Positions 42,723 to 51,937 of a stretch of DNA of 64,000 bases are shown here, piece after piece. The DNA comes from Phycisphaerales bacterium (GTDB lineage: Bacteria > Planctomycetota > Phycisphaerae > Phycisphaerales > UBA1924). How positions within the stretch are numbered: the first letter of the stretch is position 1; every line of letters begins with the position of its first letter. The notes below the pieces were generated by a model. It was not told where the DNA came from. It saw only the letters and a list, made by a program, of their open reading frames with translations, and made no database searches. A program made the position numbers and the translations under genes. Location of the stretch: assembly GCA_019744815.1 (NCBI GenBank), contig JAIEUA010000001.1:62001-126000 (forward strand), given 5' to 3'.

Positions 42723-42751
42723 AATATATGACCAAGCGATCAGCAAATCAA
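42723..42751 (-). promoter_or_regulatory. Sigma-70-like promoter for mce
   Basis: TTGATT (42751-42746) and TATATT (42728-42723) are separated by 17 bases, with the -10 box 57 bases before the mce ATG. The surrounding DNA is unusually A+T-rich for this window. Confidence 0.65.
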
Positions 42752-42808
42752 GAATCAACGTGCATTTTGCTTCCTTTGGGCATTCAATGATGTTTTTATG
42801 GGACGTTT

Positions 42809-43915
42809 TTATTTCGACGCTTGTAGCCTGATCGCTATCTCGCGCAAGACGGCCTCTGCCGCACGCTCCGCCGCGACCACCGGCGGCACGCTTGCGTTCT
42901 GCACCTCGTGCTCAGCCTCGGCCAGGATCGCCCGCGCCTCGGGGCTCTCGGTCAGGCGTCGGTGCAGGTGCTCCTCGAGCAGGGCGTGCATCCAGCGGAG
43001 GTCTTGGGTGCGACGCAGCTCGGCGAGCCGGCCGCTGGAACGAAGCGTGTCGACGCGCTGGCGGATGCGATCCCAGATCTCCACCACGCCCACGCCGCTG
43101 ACGGCGGAGCAGGTCGTCACCGGCACGCTCCAGTTGGGGTCGCGGTGCTGGAAGAGCCGCACCGCGGCCGCGTACTCACTGGCAGCCAGCTTGGCGCGGC
43201 GTTCGTTGTCGCCGTCGGCTTTGTTCACCGCGATCATGTCGACGAGTTCCAGGATGCCGCGCTTGATGCCCTGCAGCTCGTCGCCCGCGCCCGCGATCAT
43301 GATCGCGAGGAAGAAGTCGGACATCTCCGCGACCTGCGTCTCGGACTGACCCACCCCCACCGTCTCGATCAGTACCACGTCGAACCCCGCGGCCTCGCAG
43401 AGCAGCATCGACTCCCGCGTCTTGCGGGCCACGCCGCCGAGCGCACCGCTGCTGGGCGAGGGGCGAATGAACGCGTTGGGATGCGCCGACAATCTCGCCA
43501 TGCGAGTGCGATCGCCCAGGATCGAGCCGCCGGAGATGTTGCTGGATGGATCGACCGCGAGCACCGCGACCTTGTGCCCGCGATCGGCGAGCGTGACGCC
43601 GAGGCGCTCGATGAAGGTGGACTTGCCCGCGCCCGGCACGCCGGTGATACCGACGCGGATGGAGCCGCCGGTCTTCTTGAGCACCCGGGCGAGCAGTTCG
43701 CGGGCCAGAGGCTCGTGCTCGGGATTCACCGACTCGATCAACGAGAGCGCCCGGCCCAGCACGGCCCGATCGGCGCGAACCACGCCGTGCTCGTAGTCAT
43801 CGAGCGTCAGCACGCGACGCTTGGCGATCGGCTTATTCGACGCGACGGAGGCGGGCGGCATCGCTCCGGCGGCCTTGTCGACCGAGAGCCCGAACTTGTC
43901 AGAAGAGTTCGTCAT
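42809..43915 (-). CDS. meaB: MeaB/ArgK-type GTPase, methylmalonyl-CoA mutase chaperone
   Basis: The protein has 368 residues. MeaB gates cobalamin loading and protects methylmalonyl-CoA mutase, using GTP. The P-loop GVPGAGKST has K98. Further G-protein motifs are VDPSSNISGGSILGDRTRM, the DVVLIETVGVGQSE switch region and NKAD (guanine specificity). The C-terminal helical dimerisation arm is full length (LRWMHALLEEHLHRRLTESP). ATG at 43915 lacks a good ribosome-binding site. It lies downstream of mutB, separated by a 195-base gap that contains a paired-hairpin repeat, and upstream of the mce promoter. Co-orientation with mutA and mutB supports a shared role. Confidence 0.96.
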   Translation of the reverse strand: MTNSSDKFGLSVDKAAGAMPPASVASNKPIAKRRVLTLDDYEHGVVRADRAVLGRALSLIESVNPEHEPLARELLARVLKKTGGSIRVGITGVPGAGKSTFIERLGVTLADRGHKVAVLAVDPSSNISGGSILGDRTRMARLSAHPNAFIRPSPSSGALGGVARKTRESMLLCEAAGFDVVLIETVGVGQSETQVAEMSDFFLAIMIAGAGDELQGIKRGILELVDMIAVNKADGDNERRAKLAASEYAAAVRLFQHRDPNWSVPVTTCSAVSGVGVVEIWDRIRQRVDTLRSSGRLAELRRTQDLRWMHALLEEHLHRRLTESPEARAILAEAEHEVQNASVPPVVAAERAAEAVLREIAIRLQASK

Positions 43916-43957
43916 GCATCCACTCGATCAAGTCACGTACAACCGTCGGCCACAGAT

Positions 43958-44093
43958 TCGGGTGCCACTGCCGAGCGCTTCGCTCGGCAGTGCGGGTACA
44001 CCGTGCGCCCCGGTCACTTGCCGTCATTGTCTCACATGTTCCAGACCAGCGGCCTTTCACTGCCCAGCGAAGCGCTGGGCAGTGGCACCCCGG
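43958..44093. repeat. Paired-hairpin repeat (GGGTGCCACTGCC type, copy 2) between mutB and meaB
   Basis: The left arm CACTGCCGAGCG-CTT-CGCTCGGCAGTG is a perfect 12-bp hairpin, preceded by CGGGTGC. The right arm, at about 44059-44093, is the inverted copy with G/C swapped in both strands of the stem, so pairing is kept. It is the same family as 28583-28670. Confidence 0.82.
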
Positions 44094-44110
44094 GTTGGTC
44101 GTGTTGCGGC

Positions 44111-46297
44111 TCACGCGCTCGCCTTCTCGATGGCATCCAGGACTTTCAGTGCCGCGTCGGGGATCACCGTGCCCGGGCCGAAGACCGCGGCGACGCCCAT
44201 GTTGAGCAGCGTCGGGTAGTCCTGCGGCGGGATCACGCCGCCGACCACGATCGCGATGTCCGGCCGCCCGGCCTTCTCGAGCGCGGCCTTGAGCGCCGGC
44301 ACCAGCGTGAGGTGGCCCGCCGCCAGCGATGACACGCCGACGACGTGCACGTCGTTCTCGACCGCCTGGCGAGCGACTTCCTCGGGCGTCTGGAAAAGCG
44401 GACCGATGTCCACATCGAAGCCCAGATCGGCGTACGCGCTAGCGACGACTTTCTGGCCGCGGTCGTGGCCGTCCTGACCGACCTTGGCGATCAGGATGCG
44501 GGGGCGGCGGCCTTCGCGCTTCTCGAAAGCCTGCACGCGGGTCTTGCACTCTTCGAAGAGCTTGCTGGCATCGCCCATCTGTCCAGCGTACACGCCGCGG
44601 ATGGAGCGGACCGAGGCTTCGTGACGGCCGTAGACGTTCTCCAGTGCCATTGAGATCTCTCCCACGGTGGCCATCGCTCGGGCGGCGTCGACGGCGAGTT
44701 CGAGCAGGTTGCCGGTGTTGTTCTTCGCCGCAGCGGTGAGCGCCGCGAGGGCGGCCTCGGTCTTCTTGGTATCGCGCTCGGCCCGCAGCTTCTTGAGCCG
44801 CGTGATCTGGGCTTCGCGCACCTTGGTGTTGTCGATCTTCAAGACATCGACCTGATCCTCGGTGCCGGGCTTGAAGCGGTTGACGCCGACAACGGCCTGT
44901 GTGCCGGAATCAATGCGGGCCTGGGTGCGTGCCGCGGCTTCTTCGATGCGGAGCTTGGGGATGCCCGCCTCGATCGCCTTGGCCATGCCGCCGTGGTCTT
45001 CGACTTCGAGGATCAGATCCCACGCTCGCTTGGCAAGCTCGTGCGTCAATCGCTCGACGTAGTACGAGCCGCCCCAAGGGTCGATGACGCGGCAGGTGTC
45101 GGTTTCCATCTGCAGGAACAGCTGCGTGTTGCGGGCGATGCGTGCCGAGAAATCCGTCGGCAACGCCAGTGCCTCGTCGAGCGCGTTGGTGTGCAGGCTC
45201 TGCGTGTGTCCCTGCGTGGCGGCCATCGCCTCGATGCAGGTGCGGACGACGTTGTTGTAGACGTCCTGTGCGGTGAGGCTCCAGCCGCTGGTCTGGCTGT
45301 GGGTGCGGAGCGACATGCTCTTGGCCGACTTGGGGTTGAAGGACTTGATGATCTTGGCCCACAGCAACCGAGCGGCCCTCATCTTGGCGACTTCCATGAA
45401 GAAGTTCATGCCGATGGCCCAGAAGAAGCTGAGCCGCGGAGCGAAGTCGTCGACGTTCAAGCCGCGGGCGACGCCGGTGCGCACATACTCGAGCCCGTCG
45501 GCGAGGGTGTACGCGAGCTCGATGTCGGCGGTGGCGCCGGCCTCCTGCATGTGGTAGCCGCTGATCGAGATGCTGTTGAACTTGGGCATCCGCTTGGCGC
45601 AGTACTCAAACACGTCGCCGATGATCCGCATCGAGGGCAGGGGCGGATAGATGTAGGTGTTGCGGACCATGAACTCTTTGAGAATGTCGTTCTGGATCGT
45701 GCCCGCGAGCTGCTCGGGTTTCACGCCCTGCTCCTCCGCGGCGACGATGTACATCGCCATCACCGGCAGGACCGCGCCGTTCATGGTCATGCTCACGCTG
45801 ATCTGATCGAGCGGGATCGAGTCAAAGAGCGTCCGCATGTCGAGCACGCTGTCGAGGGCCACGCCCGCCATGCCCACGTCGCCGGCCACACGCGGATGGT
45901 CGCTGTCGTAGCCGCGGTGGGTGGCGAGATCGAAGGCGACGGAAAGACCCTTCTGTCCGGCCGCGAGATTGCGCTTGTAGAACGCGTTGCTCGCCTCGGC
46001 GGTGCTGAAGCCCGCGTACTGGCGCACGGTCCACGGCTTGAGCGTGTACATCGTCGCGTACGGCCCGCGCACGAACGGCGGCAAACCCGGGAACGAATCC
46101 AGATGCTGGATGCCGACGAGATCCTCGGCGCTGTACTCGGGCTTCACGTCGATCTGCTCGGGCGTGTGCCAGAGCAGGTCGGACATCTTCTTGCCTGTGA
46201 AGCGCTCAACGCGGGCGGCCCAGGTGTCCGTGCTTGCGTCGCCTGTGCACTTGGAGCCAAGAGCCACGCTGGCGAAATTGGGGATCGTCGTGCTCAT
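44111..46297 (-). CDS. mutB: Methylmalonyl-CoA mutase, large (cobalamin-binding) subunit
   Basis: The protein has 728 residues, the normal family length. It catalyses B12-dependent rearrangement of (R)-methylmalonyl-CoA to succinyl-CoA. The N-terminal TIM barrel has [71 protein letters not shown] and [12 protein letters not shown]. The C-terminal domain binds cobalamin through the motif DGHDRG (ligand His611), with GVSSLAAGH and [10 protein letters not shown]. All key residues are present. Its ATG overlaps the mutA stop (ATGA), giving tight translational coupling. meaB follows downstream. Confidence 0.98.
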   Translation of the reverse strand: MSTTIPNFASVALGSKCTGDASTDTWAARVERFTGKKMSDLLWHTPEQIDVKPEYSAEDLVGIQHLDSFPGLPPFVRGPYATMYTLKPWTVRQYAGFSTAEASNAFYKRNLAAGQKGLSVAFDLATHRGYDSDHPRVAGDVGMAGVALDSVLDMRTLFDSIPLDQISVSMTMNGAVLPVMAMYIVAAEEQGVKPEQLAGTIQNDILKEFMVRNTYIYPPLPSMRIIGDVFEYCAKRMPKFNSISISGYHMQEAGATADIELAYTLADGLEYVRTGVARGLNVDDFAPRLSFFWAIGMNFFMEVAKMRAARLLWAKIIKSFNPKSAKSMSLRTHSQTSGWSLTAQDVYNNVVRTCIEAMAATQGHTQSLHTNALDEALALPTDFSARIARNTQLFLQMETDTCRVIDPWGGSYYVERLTHELAKRAWDLILEVEDHGGMAKAIEAGIPKLRIEEAAARTQARIDSGTQAVVGVNRFKPGTEDQVDVLKIDNTKVREAQITRLKKLRAERDTKKTEAALAALTAAAKNNTGNLLELAVDAARAMATVGEISMALENVYGRHEASVRSIRGVYAGQMGDASKLFEECKTRVQAFEKREGRRPRILIAKVGQDGHDRGQKVVASAYADLGFDVDIGPLFQTPEEVARQAVENDVHVVGVSSLAAGHLTLVPALKAALEKAGRPDIAIVVGGVIPPQDYPTLLNMGVAAVFGPGTVIPDAALKVLDAIEKASA

Positions 46298-48549
46298 GAC
46301 ATCGCTCCTTCGGCGCTCAGCAGCTCGCTCAGCACCTTCACCACATCACACTTCACGAAGATGAACCGATCCACGCCCGCGGTGCGGTACGCGGCTTCCT
46401 TATCGCCGGGGTTGCCGGCGACCACCACGGTCTTCGCGCCCGCGCGGTGCAGGGCGGGCGCCAGCTCGGGCACGGCCGTCTCGTAGAGCGCATCGGTCGA
46501 GCAGATCACCGCGAGATCGCAGCCAGAAGCCTTGAAAGCCTCGACCGCTTCGGGAGTCCTTGCGAAGCCGTCGCTGGCAAGCGTCTCGAAGCCGCCGGCC
46601 TCGAAGAGGTTCTTCGCGAAGTTCGTTCGCGGGAGATGCTGGGCCGGTGAGCCCATGCTGACCAGAAACGCCCGCGGACGGTGGCCGTGGGCCTTGGCGT
46701 AATCGTCGCTGGCGTCGCGGAGGTTCTCGAACGCCTCGGCAAACGGGTGCGGCGCGATGGCGGCCTTGAGATCGACGCCAGCGGATCCGTTCCAGAGCGA
46801 GCGGGCCATCTGCCCGATCGTCGCGCCGGCCTTGGCCGCGGCGAAGATCTGGGCCGAGCGTTCGCCGGGCGTGCCCGAGACCGCGAGGGAGAACGCGCCT
46901 TCGCGTCGGCGCGACTTCATCCGTTCGATGGCCGCGGCCCGGATCGGCGGCAGAGCAAAGTTCGCCGGACGCACCGGCTCCTCACCCGCGTGGGGGAAGT
47001 CGCTCACGCCGATGATCGCGTCCTTGCGGAGCGCGATGTTCTTCGCCCGCGGCTCGTAGGCGCTGTCGATCTGCTCGTGCACCCAGCCCTCGGCGAGCGA
47101 CTTGGCCATCCCGCCGCGGGCCTCGATCGACTGCAAGATCACCCACGCCTTCTCGGCGAGCTCGTTAGTGAGGTTGTCGAGGTACCAACTACCTCCCGCG
47201 GGGTCGCAGACGCGGTGCAGGTGCGATTCGGACTGCAGGATGTGATGGGTGTTGCGGGCGACGCGGCGGGCGAGGGCCGAGGGCAGGCCCAACGCCGCAT
47301 CGAACGGCACGCTGCCGATCGCGTCGGCTCCCGCGACGGCCGCGGCATAAACGCACGCGGTATTGCGGAGGATGTTCACCCACGGGTCGCGGCTGGTGAT
47401 GACGCGCTTGCTGGTGCGCACGTGCATCCGCATCGCGGTCGATTCGTCGAGCGTCCCGCCACTGGCTTCCAGCACCCGCGCCCACAGGCGGCGTGCGGCC
47501 CGGAGCTTCGCGATCGCCAGGAAGAACGACGTGCCCACCGCGAAGGAGAAGACCATCTGCTTCGCCGCGGCATCGACGCTCAGCCCGGCCGCGGTCATCG
47601 CTCGCAGGTATTCGAGGGCGGTCGCCATCGAGAAGGCGAGGTCCTGCGTCGCGGTCGCGCCCGCGTGGTGGTACGGCGCGGTGCCGACGCGGATGGAGCG
47701 TGCCGCGGGAAGGGCTTTGGAGGTGTACGCGGCGAGGTCGGCCGCGAGCGACAGGCCAGTCTCGATGGAGTACGGCAGGTGACCATCGCGGGCGAGCACG
47801 GCCAGCGGATCGGCGTTGAACCAGCCGCGCCGCTTCTCGGGAGCGATCTTGCGGCGATCCCACAACGCACTCAGCAACGCCGCCCCGGGCGTGAACGCGG
47901 CGCCGGCTTCGAGGCCGACGACGATCATGTCGAGATAGACGCCATCGAACGCGTCATCAAAGTCCGCGGCATCCGACAGCGAGCAGCCGTCGCTGGCGAC
48001 GAGTGCGCCGGCCTTGGCGTCATCCGGATCGAGCCCCGCCCGCCCCGCGGCGTCGAGCCGCAGGATGATCGAGGTCACGCCGAACTGCAGGTCCTCGAGC
48101 ATCGCCTCTCGCACGCCCGAGATCGACGGCTCGCTGCGTTCCTGGCGGATGTCCCAGCCGCACTGGGTCAGACCCAAGGGCGACGCCCCCCGCGTGAACG
48201 GTGCCGCACCCGAATGTTCGGCCGGGGCCGGCGGCAACTCCGCGCGTGTATAAAGAGGTTTGAGGTACACCCCCTCGTAGGTGTGGGTGATCAGCTTCTT
48301 CTCGAACGGCGCCCCGGCGAGGTCCTTGTCCACCAGCGCCCGCCACGCCTCGGGGGTGGGGGTCTTCAGCCCAGGGAAGTCGGCGATCAGGTCGAGTTCG
48401 CGCGGCAGCGTGCCGGGCTTGGCTGCGGCGGCGGAGTTCACCGGCGCGGCAGAGGGAGCCGAAGCGGGCGCGCTCGCGACCTTGGGATCGGGATTAGAAG
48501 ACTTCCCGGTGGGATGATTCGGCTTCTTTGCGGTGGGTCCGGACGGCAT
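46294..48549 (-). CDS. mutA: Methylmalonyl-CoA mutase, small subunit
   Basis: The protein has 751 residues. ATG at 48549 follows GGAGG, and a 50-residue Pro/Ala/Ser lead precedes the domain. It is homologous to the barrel of MutB ([73 protein letters not shown]) but lacks the substrate-closing residues. Its C-terminal flavodoxin-like domain has no DxHxxG motif, as expected for the non-catalytic partner ([20 protein letters not shown]). It heads the mutA-mutB-meaB run. A promoter-like TTGAAA-16-TACAAT lies upstream in the gap shared with the divergent CoA-transferase gene. Confidence 0.96.
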   Translation of the reverse strand: MPSGPTAKKPNHPTGKSSNPDPKVASAPASAPSAAPVNSAAAAKPGTLPRELDLIADFPGLKTPTPEAWRALVDKDLAGAPFEKKLITHTYEGVYLKPLYTRAELPPAPAEHSGAAPFTRGASPLGLTQCGWDIRQERSEPSISGVREAMLEDLQFGVTSIILRLDAAGRAGLDPDDAKAGALVASDGCSLSDAADFDDAFDGVYLDMIVVGLEAGAAFTPGAALLSALWDRRKIAPEKRRGWFNADPLAVLARDGHLPYSIETGLSLAADLAAYTSKALPAARSIRVGTAPYHHAGATATQDLAFSMATALEYLRAMTAAGLSVDAAAKQMVFSFAVGTSFFLAIAKLRAARRLWARVLEASGGTLDESTAMRMHVRTSKRVITSRDPWVNILRNTACVYAAAVAGADAIGSVPFDAALGLPSALARRVARNTHHILQSESHLHRVCDPAGGSWYLDNLTNELAEKAWVILQSIEARGGMAKSLAEGWVHEQIDSAYEPRAKNIALRKDAIIGVSDFPHAGEEPVRPANFALPPIRAAAIERMKSRRREGAFSLAVSGTPGERSAQIFAAAKAGATIGQMARSLWNGSAGVDLKAAIAPHPFAEAFENLRDASDDYAKAHGHRPRAFLVSMGSPAQHLPRTNFAKNLFEAGGFETLASDGFARTPEAVEAFKASGCDLAVICSTDALYETAVPELAPALHRAGAKTVVVAGNPGDKEAAYRTAGVDRFIFVKCDVVKVLSELLSAEGAMS

Positions 48550-48624
48550 AAGGACGCCTCCATCGCTCGAATCACTCGAAATTTTCAGCCTTCGCTGCAC
48601 AACCCGGGTGCTTCGGCTAGCATC

Positions 48625-48652
48625 ATTGTAGATACGTCGGTCGTCTTTTCAA
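48625..48652 (-). promoter_or_regulatory. Sigma-70-like promoter for mutA
   Basis: TTGAAA (48652-48647) and TACAAT (48630-48625) are separated by 16 bases. The -10 box ends 75 bases before the mutA ATG. Confidence 0.6.
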
Positions 48653-48692
48653 CCGGTTTGAGTTCTGATTTCGGAAAGAAGCACACCGGTTG
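48650..48692. promoter_or_regulatory. Candidate operator: CAACCGGT inverted repeat in the mutA / CoA-transferase gap
   Basis: CAACCGGT at 48650-48657 and ACCGGTTG at 48685-48692 are exact inverted half-sites, 35 bases centre to centre. The left one overlaps the proposed -35 box of mutA. No regulator gene is adjacent. Confidence 0.35.
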
Positions 48693-48770
48693 GCGACCCC
48701 GAGCAGGCCCGTTGGGGGCTTGATGGGGGGCGAGAGAGCCGGGGCGTGGTGGTGGGGGCTGGAGGTGTGT

Positions 48771-50051
48771 ATGCCCGCACGTTGCTCGGTTGAGGAAGCC
48801 GTCTCGTTCGTCAAGAGCGGGATGAACGTCTTTGTCCACGGCTCGGCGGCCACCCCGGCCCCGCTGCTCGACGCCCTGTCTCGACGCACCGACCTGTCCG
48901 GCATTCGCGTCTATCACCTGCACACCGAGGGTGCCGACTCCTTCGTGGCCAAGGAGGCCGCGGGACGCATCTTCTCCAATTCCTTCTTCACCGGCCCGGC
49001 GGCCCGTGCCGCCATCGCCGACGGACGGGCGGACTTCATCCCGGTCTTCCTGTCGGACATCCCCGGCCTGTTCAAGTCGGGCCGCATCAAGCTCGATGTC
49101 GCGCTGGTGCAGCTCTCACCCGCCGACTCGCACGGCCTGTGCACGCTGGGAACGTCGGTCGACGCCGCCCGGGCCGCCGTCGACACCGCCAAGATGGTGA
49201 TCGCCGAGGTGAACGCCCGCATGCCGCGGACCCACGGCGACGGCGCGGTGCCGCTCTCCAAGCTCCACGCCTACGCCGAGACCGATCGCGCCCTGCCGAA
49301 TCACCCGCCCGGTGAAGAGAGCAGCGTCGAAGGCCGCATCGGCGAACTGGTGGCCAACCTTGTCGAAGACGGCTCCACGCTGCAGATGGGCATCGGCGCG
49401 ATCCCCGACGCGGTGCTGTCGCGCCTCAAGAACAAGCGCGATCTGGGCGTGCACACCGAGATGTTCAGCGACCGGCTGATCGATCTGGTCGAGTGCGGCG
49501 CGGTGAACAACTCCAAGAAATCGATCTACCCGGGCCGCATCGTGACCAGCTTTGTCAGCGGCTCCAAGCGGCTCTACGACTTTGTCGACGACAACCGCCT
49601 GGTCGAGTTCCACCCCTGCGACCACACCAACGACACGGCGTTGATCCGCCGCAACCCCAAGGTGGTTGCCATCAACTCCGCGCTCGAGGTTGATCTCACC
49701 GGTCAGGTGTGTGCGGACTCGATCGGGCACAAGATCTACTCCGGCATCGGCGGACAGATGGACTTCATCCGCGGCTCGGCGTTGTCCGCCGGCGGCAAGC
49801 CCATCATCGCCCTGCCGGCGACCGCGGCCGGTGGCAAGATCAGCCGCATCTCGGGCGAATTGACGCCTGGCGCCGGCGTTGTGACCACCCGCGGCCACGT
49901 GCACTGGGTGGTCACCGAGTACGGCGCGGTCGATCTCTACGGCCTCTCGCTCCGCCAACGCGGCGAGGCGTTGATCTCCATCGCCCACCCCGACTTCCGC
50001 GGCGAACTGAAGAAGAAGCTCGCGGCGGTCCGGCACGTGGCCGTGGGCTAA
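48771..50051 (+). CDS. Acetyl-CoA hydrolase/transferase family CoA-transferase
   Basis: The protein has 426 residues. ATG at 48771 follows GGAGG at good spacing and gives the normal family N-terminus (CSVEEAVSFVKSGMNVFVHG). It resembles 4-hydroxybutyrate and acetate/succinate CoA-transferases, which exchange CoA through a glutamyl-CoA intermediate. The catalytic glutamate is E230, in LGVHTEMFSD. Other blocks are LQMGIGAIPDAVL, CGAVNNSKKSIYPG, GIGGQMDFIRGSALSAGG and a C-terminal TEYGAVDLYGLSLRQRGEAL. Lying divergent from the mutase genes, it may move CoA between succinyl-CoA and propionate or acetate, closing a succinate-propionate route. The exact acyl substrates cannot be read from sequence. 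Confidence 0.92.
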   Translation: MPARCSVEEAVSFVKSGMNVFVHGSAATPAPLLDALSRRTDLSGIRVYHLHTEGADSFVAKEAAGRIFSNSFFTGPAARAAIADGRADFIPVFLSDIPGLFKSGRIKLDVALVQLSPADSHGLCTLGTSVDAARAAVDTAKMVIAEVNARMPRTHGDGAVPLSKLHAYAETDRALPNHPPGEESSVEGRIGELVANLVEDGSTLQMGIGAIPDAVLSRLKNKRDLGVHTEMFSDRLIDLVECGAVNNSKKSIYPGRIVTSFVSGSKRLYDFVDDNRLVEFHPCDHTNDTALIRRNPKVVAINSALEVDLTGQVCADSIGHKIYSGIGGQMDFIRGSALSAGGKPIIALPATAAGGKISRISGELTPGAGVVTTRGHVHWVVTEYGAVDLYGLSLRQRGEALISIAHPDFRGELKKKLAAVRHVAVG

Positions 50052-50078
50052 GCCCCCGAAGCCGCCATCGGGACCCCG

Positions 50079-50098
50079 CCGGGCTTGGAAAAGCCCGG
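50079..50098 (+). terminator. Hairpin between the CoA-transferase and sua5-type genes
   Basis: CCGGGCTT-GGAA-AAGCCCGG is a perfect 8-bp stem with a GNRA loop, extended by partial C/G pairing to about 50074-50104. There is no T-run, so termination is uncertain. A TTG start at 50085 would lie inside the stem. Confidence 0.4.
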
Positions 50099-50111
50099 GG
50101 GCGGACCCCTC

Positions 50112-51278
50112 GTGCGAAGCGGCGCGGAACTTGTCATACTCCGGCCCTTGGGAGATGTACTGCCATCCCGACCCAGGGGTGGGGAGGCCGCTGTCGCCGC
50201 GCTGGTCGAGCGCGCCGCGTCGCAGCTTGATTCCGGTCAACTCGTGGTGCTGCCGACCGAAACCGTCTATGGCGCCGCGGCATCGACCACCTCTCCAGAC
50301 GCCCTCGCCGCTCTTCGCGCTCTGCAATCCAATCCCGGAAACACCTGGCACACACACGATCGCCAGCGCGTGATCGAGGCCGCTGGGCTGCGGCACCCCG
50401 CCCATCTCCGCATGCTCGATCGCCTGACCCCCGGCGGCGTGCGATTCCTCATCGACTCCGACGTCACCCGCGTGGGCCAGGAACCCGATGGCCTCTTCTG
50501 TCTCGACGGCTGTTTGTGCGTCCGGATCCCGGATCACCCGTTCACCAACGCGGTGCTCGCCGCGGCGAAGTCTCCGATCACCATCGGACGCGTGCCGTCG
50601 TTCATCAGCAGCACCGGGCGTTCGCTCGACGCGGCCGATCTTCCCGCCGCCCTCGACCGGGCCGGGATCGCGCTGGCGATCAACGACGGCCCGACCCGGC
50701 TGGGCAGCACCTCGACCCCGATCCAGCTCACCCGAGCAGGGGGGTATCGGGTCCTGGGCGACGGTGCCGTCGACCGGCGAACAATCGATGCAGCAATGCG
50801 ACGCGTGATTCTCTTTGTCTGCAGCGGGAACACCTGCCGGAGCCCGATGGCCGAGGCGATCGCGCGCGACTTCTTCGAGAAAGCCCCGCCCAGCAACATG
50901 CCGCTGGTCGCGCTCTCCGCGGGCACCACGGCCTTCGACGGCGACGGCGCCACGGCCGAGGGCGATCAGGCTCTTCGTCACCTCGGCATCACCCCACGCC
51001 CCCACCGCTCTCGGTTGCTCACCCGCGAGATGATCCAGGAGGCCGAGGCGGTCTTCGCCATGACCAAGGGTCACCGCGCCACGATCCTGAACATGGTGCC
51101 CGAGGCCAAGGACAAGGTCGAATTGCTCGCCCCCTCGGGCAAAGACATCCCCGATCCCATCGGCTCCGGGCTCGAGGTCTACATCTCAACCGCCGAGGCG
51201 ATCCGCGCCGGTATCCTTCACCGCCTCAGAGAACGCAACCTCGTCGAGACCGAATCTCGACCCGGAGTCTCACGATGA
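50112..51278 (+). CDS. Fusion of Sua5/TsaC-type threonylcarbamoyl-AMP synthase with a low-molecular-weight protein phosphatase
   Basis: From GTG at 50112 the protein has 388 residues; the start is uncertain. Residues 25-225 are a Sua5/YrdC domain (VLPTETVYGAAASTTSPDAL, LDRLTPGGVRFLI, LCVRIPDHPF), which makes threonylcarbamoyl-AMP for tRNA t6A. The usual K-R/GRP(x)NPL region reads RALQSNPGNTWHTHD and the SAN(x)SG region reads FISSTGRSLDAAD, so the synthase site is diverged. Residues 230-380 are a low-molecular-weight phosphatase with an intact P-loop (FVCSGNTCRSPMAEA, C237 and R243) and the acid loop DIPDPIG. Relatives include arginine phosphatase YwlE. The stop overlaps the rpiB start (ATGA). 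The order matches ywlC-ywlE-ywlF in Bacillus. Confidence 0.88.
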   Translation: MRSGAELVILRPLGDVLPSRPRGGEAAVAALVERAASQLDSGQLVVLPTETVYGAAASTTSPDALAALRALQSNPGNTWHTHDRQRVIEAAGLRHPAHLRMLDRLTPGGVRFLIDSDVTRVGQEPDGLFCLDGCLCVRIPDHPFTNAVLAAAKSPITIGRVPSFISSTGRSLDAADLPAALDRAGIALAINDGPTRLGSTSTPIQLTRAGGYRVLGDGAVDRRTIDAAMRRVILFVCSGNTCRSPMAEAIARDFFEKAPPSNMPLVALSAGTTAFDGDGATAEGDQALRHLGITPRPHRSRLLTREMIQEAEAVFAMTKGHRATILNMVPEAKDKVELLAPSGKDIPDPIGSGLEVYISTAEAIRAGILHRLRERNLVETESRPGVSR

Positions 51279-51739
51279 AGATCGCTCTCGGCGCCGACCA
51301 CCGCGGCGTCACCGCCATCAAGCTCCTCGCCGAGAAGCTCTCCCGTGAGGGACACACCGTCGAGATCGTCGGCGACGCCTCCGGCCAGCCCACCGACTAC
51401 CCCGAGCCCGCCTTCAAGGTCGGCAGCAAGGTCGCCGCCGGCGCCAGCGACCTGGGTGTTCTGATCTGCGGCACCGGCGTCGGCATGTCGATCGCCGCCA
51501 ACAAGGTCCACGGCGTGCGTGCCGCCAACGTCCACGACGAGCTCACCGCCCAGCTCAGCCGCAGCCACAACAACGCCAACGTCCTCTGCCTCTCCGCCGA
51601 TCTCCTCGGCCAGCGCCTCATCGAGAAGATCGTCGAAGAGTGGATCGCCACGCCCTTCCAGGGTGGGCGTCACACCCGCCGCGTCGAGAAGATCGTGGCC
51701 ATCGAGCACGGCAAGGACCCGGCCAGCGTGAAGGAATAA
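51275..51739 (+). CDS. rpiB: Ribose-5-phosphate isomerase B
   Basis: The protein has 154 residues and interconverts ribose 5-phosphate and ribulose 5-phosphate in the pentose phosphate pathway. The N-terminal MKIALGADHRGV, the active-site CGTGVGMSIAANKVHGVRAA (catalytic Cys in ICGTG), and the later SRSHNNANVLCLSADLLG are all typical. Its ATG overlaps the stop of the upstream fusion gene by the ATGA junction, so the two are co-translated. A hairpin at 51742-51768 lies immediately downstream. Confidence 0.97.
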   Translation: MKIALGADHRGVTAIKLLAEKLSREGHTVEIVGDASGQPTDYPEPAFKVGSKVAAGASDLGVLICGTGVGMSIAANKVHGVRAANVHDELTAQLSRSHNNANVLCLSADLLGQRLIEKIVEEWIATPFQGGRHTRRVEKIVAIEHGKDPASVKE

Positions 51740-51741
51740 CC

Positions 51742-51768
51742 GGGCAACGGACCTGTTGGTCCGTGCCC
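51742..51768 (+). terminator. Hairpin after rpiB
   Basis: GGGCAACGGACC-TGTT-GGTCCGTGCCC pairs along 11 bases with one bulged A. No T-run follows, so it may be a Rho-dependent end or an mRNA 3' stabiliser. Confidence 0.45.
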
Positions 51769-51937
51769 CAGGGGGTTCGGCCCGGGATCCGCAGACGAGG
51801 ATGAACCTCCCGTCCCCCGGAACGTCTAAATGAGCGGTTCGCACCCGACGCCCCCGCTCTCGCGGGATGGCCGCCGACGCTGTACGATCTGTCTTCTCTG
51901 GCCGCCTTCCCGCGGCCGTCCCCTGCTCGGAGGTTCC

